A DNA stretch of 64,000 bases from Zopfochytrium polystomum. Its lineage: Eukaryota; Chytridiomycota; Chytridiomycetes; Chytridiales; Chytridiaceae. The stretch spans positions 62,001 to 126,000 of the forward strand of contig JAIVFJ010000079.1 in assembly GCA_025765615.1 (NCBI GenBank), written 5' to 3'. The notes beneath the pieces were generated by a model. That model made no database searches. It was not told where the DNA came from and saw nothing but the letters and a program-made list of their open reading frames with translations. How positions within the stretch are numbered: position 1 is the stretch's first letter; each line of letters opens with the position of its first letter. A program made the position numbers and the translations under genes. Of this stretch, positions 59,161 through 64,000 are shown one piece after another.

Positions 59161-59708
59161 CATTTAATCTGTCATTTATTTTTTTAACTATTTCAGGACG
59201 ATCATTGTATTTGTCCTTTAAATGAAGATAAACAGTTGGAAATATATTATTTAAGAAGTGTGTCACTTTAATTTATTGACATCTTTTTTCCACAGACCAT
59301 CTGAATCATCATAGTAATACCATTGATGTGTATATGATGTCCTTTTTTTGGTCGATGTCTATACAAATTTTCCTTTGAAACATTTGTGCATGTCGTAGTA
59401 ACTATCGATGTTGTTTAATAAAACTTCTTCACTTATGTCTTCCATTGTTTTTCTTCCCCCACATACACAAAGAACGACTTGTCACGCTCGTTATACGCTT
59501 ATCTAGAGGTCACGTGACAGTCATTTTTTCAGATCGGCATTACAATAAATTCACGTAAGAACAACATTCTTAAGAATCCTTCGATGAAAAATATTTTTCA
59601 CAAGAATACAAAATTTCTTCAAAAGTTCTCGAAAAATGATCTTTACCGTTTTCCTAAATATAGAAACTTTTTAGCTAGCGCTATGTCGATGTTGTGCCAT
59701 TAAGAAAA

Positions 59709-59819
59709 TAATGAATATGCCCGGCGCTGTGTTAAACGATATCGAAATGAATTTTCTGCTCGTTACCCTCGGCGGATTGCTTGTTATGTCGCTCGCGCTC
59801 GGCAAAAAAAAAAGACCGT
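59709..59819 (+). CDS. Tiny membrane protein frame, possibly frameshifted into a coiled coil
   Basis: The frame is 36 codons, with a hydrophobic segment FLLVTLGGLLVMSLAL followed by KKKRP and stop. The stop comes right after a run of ten A. In the neighbouring frame a Gln/Glu/Lys-rich helical sequence (DHQQELTLVKKHQQELVKN) follows. A slip in the A run would join the two. It could be a remnant of a viral membrane-anchored protein, but no homologue is known to me. Confidence 0.35.
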
Positions 59820-60250
59820 GATCATCAGCAAGAACTCACGCTCGTCAAAAAACATCAACAAGAACTCGTCAAAAACATCAACAAGAACTCGACAAAAAAG
59901 ACTGTGTAATCGAGGAAAAAGACCGTGTAATCAAAGAAAAAACCAAGGATATTGTGACTTTACAATTTCAAAAGTATGTTTCTTGTTCGATGGAAGCACG
60001 TCTACTAAGATCATTATTTTAGAACAAAGTCTCCAACTGATCTGCGTCTTGAAGATGGACCTCTGTTACAGATTTAAGATCATCTCGTCTGAATCAATAA
60101 AATGCTGTTTTTCTGCATGATTTTAAGTATTAAATAAACAAATCGCAGTTATAGTTTAATATTTCATTTTGGTAGAATTTTGATGCGATTTTGCACTAAC
60201 GCATCTCTGAAATTTATAATTCGTTCTTTCGGATCGCATTACAATAAATT

Positions 60251-61416
60251 CATTTCACACACGAAGGCTGCGTATATTCTTCTCCACCACTTCTTCTGGC
60301 CCATTTCCGACATACACCTACTAACATTCTCAATAGCTTTTGTCGTTTGACTTTCCTTCTTATTGAACATCTCGTTTCACGCACAATATACCGATTTCCC
60401 GTTCCCTGTTGTAGTCGAGAGTGAAATTGATCGAGGCGTTCAGAAAGGATGACTTGTCAAACAAAATTTCAAAGAAAAACAGAAGAAAATATTGAATGAA
60501 CGAAGAGCGACGCGGTCCGGATCTCTTCAAGCGATACCCTCTCCTACCCGCTCTTACGTCCAAGCAGATCTCTCAATCGATCGCTTAGAATCGCTTAGAT
60601 CTTTCCAAAACAAATCCCTGTGACGATTTCCTTCTCCCTCATCTCTTTGTTCGTTAGATCTCTCGATTATCCCAAACCTAAACGCAGTGGTAGAATCCTC
60701 AACCTCTCTCGCTCTCTCTCTCGATCTCCCCTCGATCTCCCTCTCGTATAGCAGATCAATCCTTCCAAACACTCTCTTACATCACTTTGGCGGTGGATCT
60801 CTCAATCGATCTTTCCAAACAAGTCCCTGTGACCATTTCCTCTCGATCGCTCTCTAAATCTCTCGATTATTCCAACTGAAACACAGTGTTATAATCGCAA
60901 TCCTCAATCTCTCTCAATCTCTCCCCATCTCTCACACATCGACACGCTTCGTATTGATGGTGGGAGGATGATCGATCGTTTGAACAGATCAATAAATTGG
61001 ATTAGAATAAGCCGGAAAGAACGACTTATCAAGGTTGTTGTGAAAGGATGCCTTGTCAAGCTCGTTCTGAAAGGACGACTTGTCAAGCTCAAGCTCGATC
61101 TGAAACAAAACAGACAGCAACGTACTTCACTGCGCGTGTGTCTCATTATATGGTTGGTTGAGTGTCTCGTTATATTATGGTACCAAGTGTGTTGATTGAT
61201 CCTGTGTCTGATTGTTTGATCCCATTGTGGCTGGTTCTTTGTCTCAATTAAACAAACCAGCTTTCCCTGTCCCTACTCCTTTCAACAGCTTCAGCAAATG
61301 GAGACAAATTTTTCTTCTCTGTCCCTACCCCTTTCAACAGCCATTTCTCCCCTTCCAACAGAGAGCAAGTCGAGAGTAACTTTTCTTTTCATTTTTTTAT
61401 ATTCTTTTATCGAAAA
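60251..61416. other. CT-rich low-complexity intergenic region
   Basis: TCGATCTCTC-type words are repeated many times at about 60560-60960, with longer imperfect duplications (GATCTCTCAATCGATC at 60570 and 60797). Tandem copies of AAAGGACGACTTGTCAAGCTC-like sequence are at about 61015-61100. No gene is seen. Confidence 0.6.
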
Positions 61417-61426
61417 TATATATAAA
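61417..61426 (+). promoter_or_regulatory. TATA box of the downstream gene
   Basis: TATATATAAA lies about 70 nt upstream of the ATG at 61495. The intervening leader is CT-rich. Confidence 0.6.
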
Positions 61427-61494
61427 CCCCTCGCACTTCCGCTCTGGTCTCGCTCTATCTCGCTCTCTTCCTCCCTGAAACCATCCCCTGGCCC

Positions 61495-63288
61495 ATGAAC
61501 ACCTTGCGCGCACTCCTCCTCGGTCTGCTGGCGTCTGTCATAGCCAGCTTCCCCATTCGAGTCGAAGCTGCCCCAAACCCTTTCGTGTTACTGTACACCA
61601 TGGCCACCGAAGAAATTAGAAACTTGCCTTCAGCTGGCCACGGCATGAACAACGATCACAACCTTGAGGTGCGTTTAACAACTACTTCATCTTCCGCGCC
61701 ATTCCCTTGTGTTGTTTCGTGCCCACCTCTGCGGAACAATTCTTCTAACTGCCCACCATCTTTTGCAGCTAAATGAGCTCGTCAATCACTTTTTCCTTCC
61801 GCTCGTCAAGGACTGTTCGATCGTTGAAGTCCAGACTATCATGAACCACTTCAATTCCAATTCCGGTGGGCGTACACCCTACATAAAGAAAATTGTGGCG
61901 ATAATCAATCACCGCGGCGACAACTCATTTGTAATCACTGCGGCTGCCAACCAACTGAAGAAAAAGCTGGTTATGGGCAATGCCCTTGACAAGGACGACC
62001 CGGGGCTTGATGATCTCGCTATAGTTTGGAACACGATCAGACGTCATCGTGTAACTACTTTGGGGAAATTGAAAACGGTTTTGGACGCTTCACTTGCTGG
62101 ATTTAACGTTAAGTGTATAAAAAGTATGTTCCTGCGTGCCATTGATGCAGTTTCACACACTGACGCTCTTTTTTCTTCCGTCGCAAAGCTAAGCTTGTGA
62201 AGAAGTTCGAAGACTCTGTAAATGCAGTGACTGACAAAATTGACGGATGGGTGGCATACCCGAGAACGAAGGTAAGGCAGTCTTTCGGGATTCATGATGA
62301 TAATAAAAACATTGCAAACTTTCCAGCCCAAACCATATGCTACGTACAAGAACGTCGAAAAGGCCTTGAACGCCTATAAGGCAAAAATTGACAACGCCTT
62401 GATGGGTGCCGAGGACGTCGTCTGCACAAAAAATCGAGAGTGCGCAACGTTCTTGGTGAATAGCCTGAGTGCGGCAGATTTCCCTGGGGGTTTCAGCAAG
62501 GATGACATGGAATCTCTGAAGGCCTATGTGACAGCTCTCCCTGAAGCGGACCAGGAAGTCGCCAAACAGATTCTCGATCAGGTAACGCTCGCTGATCCCA
62601 CCCCGATAAATCCTGGTCCCTTCTTCCAATTCGGTTTACGATCTTTTCCCGAAGTACGTTTCCTGAATTTTAGTCTTAATTTGTCCATAATCCTTTGTTA
62701 ACACTCAACCTTTTCAGCTCGTTCGTGCTAAAAGAGCTGCTGATGTGAAAAGAGCTGCCGGTGGTTCCGGTTCTGCTAAGTCTTCGTTCCGAAGCGGAAG
62801 TCAAGTCCAAGGATTCCGTGGAAGCTCCAAACCAAGCGGATCAAGTGGAACAGTAGGCAGCAAAGGCATTGACTCTAAAAAGCTTTTCGAACAAACGAAA
62901 GCACACCAAGGTCAGTCCCTGATTTTCTTGACTTTCGGATATTAAATATTCTGTACACCTTGCAGACAGAATTCTCAAAATATTAGTTGAGAAGCATCCA
63001 AAGAAAGCAGCAACACTTCGCAAGCTGGCAAACGAAGCATTAACGTCCTGGAAGCAAAACTGGAATACCTTTGTCGCACGCTTGAATAATCTACGTCGAA
63101 GCAAACCCAAGGCATCTGTTTCGACGAAGACGAACGCTCCAGTCAAACGAGTAAAGGCTGCTCCCAACGCCAAGGCGAAAGCAGCGCCTCCAAGACGAAA
63201 GACAAGAATGACCGCTAAGCCTGCTGTAAAGACTGGAAAAGTTGGTACGAGTACGACCGCAAAGACTACGAAGGCTCGATCAAAGTAA
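61495..63288 (+). CDS. Six-exon gene: signal-peptide-like N-terminus and histone-H1-like lysine-rich tail
   Basis: The exons I infer are 61495-61668, 61769-62123, 62189-62271, 62327-62653, 62718-62910 and 62966-63288. All introns are GT-AG and the total is 484 codons. Exon 4 may instead stop at 62581 (donor GTAACG), giving 460. The first ~28 residues (MNTLRALLLGLLASVIASF... VEA) look like a signal peptide. An alternative start at the ATG near 61600 would remove it. The middle is mixed helical. Exon 5 is Gly/Ser-rich, and the last ~60 residues are Lys/Ala/Pro/Thr-rich like linker-histone tails. I do not recognise the family. Phases fit at every junction, which supports the gene model. Confidence 0.75.
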
Positions 63289-63365
63289 AAAGAACAGTAT
63301 TGTCAGCAGTAATGGGAAGTCATGAAGGGGTTGTGAAAAAGAAAAGAAAATTCATCGTGCCTGAC

Positions 63366-64000
63366 ATGTCAACTCAATCGTCGATGACCCCCCGACTGTT
63401 TTGCCTTGCCGACGACGTGCTGATTGCAGTCTGCCGGTTCCTGACGCTTTCCGATCTCGTAAGCCTGTCTCACTGCTGCACCCTTGCCCGATCGGTTGTT
63501 GGTGGCCACGTCGTCCCTGCATTGCTGCTTCGCCCACTTCTCCACATAGCCAAAGCTTCAGCCACAGAAGCCAGCCGCCACCACTGGGACGATCGATCAG
63601 CTGAGCCTGGTCCTTTCTCATTTTCTGCGCTGGTTGCAATCCGATGCTGCATTGATTTGCGCTGCACGTTCGATATACGGGACTTGGACATCGATGATGC
63701 TGTAACAGTCATAAAGTCTATCCCTGTCCTATTTCCAATCGAATGTCTCTTGAGCGAGTTCGATGAACTGGGGGAACCACTTCTTGACCATCTTGTCACA
63801 GATGCTGTGAATGCATACTGTGGGGATGGAACCGTGAAGCCGGGATTTTCTATTGCACTGGTACCTTTTGACATTCGATTTGCATTCTGGAAAGACTTGA
63901 TGGAGACACCGAAGACCCGTTATGATATGTACTTGCTCACCCGCAGTTTTGACCCGGTTCAGGCTGAAGCTGCTTTTAACTACTTGGAATCTCGTATTCG
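63366..64000 (+). CDS. F-box-like protein, 3' end outside the window
   Basis: The frame is open from ATG 63366 to the window edge, giving 211 codons with no stop. The N-terminus (CLADDVLIAVCRFLTLSDLVSLSHCC) has the spacing of an F-box, which would bind Skp1 in an SCF ubiquitin ligase. The rest up to the edge shows alternating hydrophobic and charged segments without a repeat I can name. It starts 77 nt after the stop of the upstream gene, in the same direction. Other frames on both strands here are shadows. Confidence 0.7.
   Translation, partial: MSTQSSMTPRLFCLADDVLIAVCRFLTLSDLVSLSHCCTLARSVVGGHVVPALLLRPLLHIAKASATEASRHHWDDRSAEPGPFSFSALVAIRCCIDLRCTFDIRDLDIDDAVTVIKSIPVLFPIECLLSEFDELGEPLLDHLVTDAVNAYCGDGTVKPGFSIALVPFDIRFAFWKDLMETPKTRYDMYLLTRSFDPVQAEAAFNYLESRI

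Larger units (their letters stand above)
54844..60250. mobile_element. AT-rich endogenous DNA-virus relic
   Basis: Base composition drops to strongly AT-rich compared with the flanking DNA. The block holds two SF3-helicase-related genes (one fused to a primase), all with frame damage, and several small frames. This pairing occurs in large DNA viruses of protists, virophage or polinton-like viruses and some plasmids. No capsid, integrase or terminal repeat was seen, so the virus group is undetermined. The left edge is interrupted by the copia element. Confidence 0.6.

Overview
This is nuclear DNA of a eukaryote. It has spliceosomal GT-AG introns of about 55-105 nt, nuclear-type tRNA genes (several with a short intron after position 37), a NACHT-WD40 gene, F-box genes, Ty3/gypsy, Ty1/copia and LINE retrotransposons, and an AT-rich island holding broken DNA-virus replication genes. 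The mix suggests a fungus or another small-genome protist-like eukaryote. I cannot name the species, and nothing looks prokaryotic.

Layout. (1) 1-8.0 kb: an LTR fragment, then a three-exon PB1-like/NACHT/WD40 gene (431-7971). Exon 3 is split by a 3.1-kb non-autonomous Ty3/gypsy chromovirus (2416-5515) with apparently identical LTRs and a 5-bp target duplication. (2) 8.0-12 kb: intergenic DNA with tRNA-Asp, -Gln and -Trp genes, a gypsy LTR with its tandem LTR fragment, and a third copy of the duplicated segment. (3) 11,968-31,981 and 44,472-47,914: two arms of a roughly 3.4-kb inverted segmental duplication. The left arm was later opened by an 11.3-kb LTR element (13,507-24,822) and by a nearly complete 5.3-kb chromovirus (26,189-31,447). 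The right arm keeps both empty sites. (4) 32-44.5 kb: the spacer between the arms, dense in tRNA genes, with solo and truncated LTRs, an F-box/WD40 pseudogene and a nested inverted repeat. (5) 47.9-54.8 kb: a 5'-truncated LINE with an A23 tail, abutting a 5'-truncated copia element with its 3' LTR. (6) 54.8-60.2 kb: an AT-rich endogenous viral relic with a broken primase-SF3 helicase gene and a second, degenerate SF3 helicase. (7) 61.4-64 kb: a six-exon gene for a lysine-rich protein, and an F-box gene that runs off the window.

Most notable points. The 11.3-kb element encodes Gag-protease, then an APE-type exonuclease/endonuclease/phosphatase domain fused in front of a Ty3-like RT, RNase H and integrase. 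This is a LINE-type nuclease inside an LTR retrotransposon. Both Ty3-type elements carry a convincing -1 frameshift cassette (slippery heptamer, 5-6 nt spacer, stem-loop). The chromovirus LTRs hold a run of eight perfect nGAAn/nTTCn heat-shock pentamers upstream of the TATA box. Their primer-binding site is an exact 11-nt complement of the predicted RNA 5' end, which fits Tf1-type self-priming. The large LTR also contains an intron-bearing leader and, about 200 nt downstream, the same leader precisely spliced.
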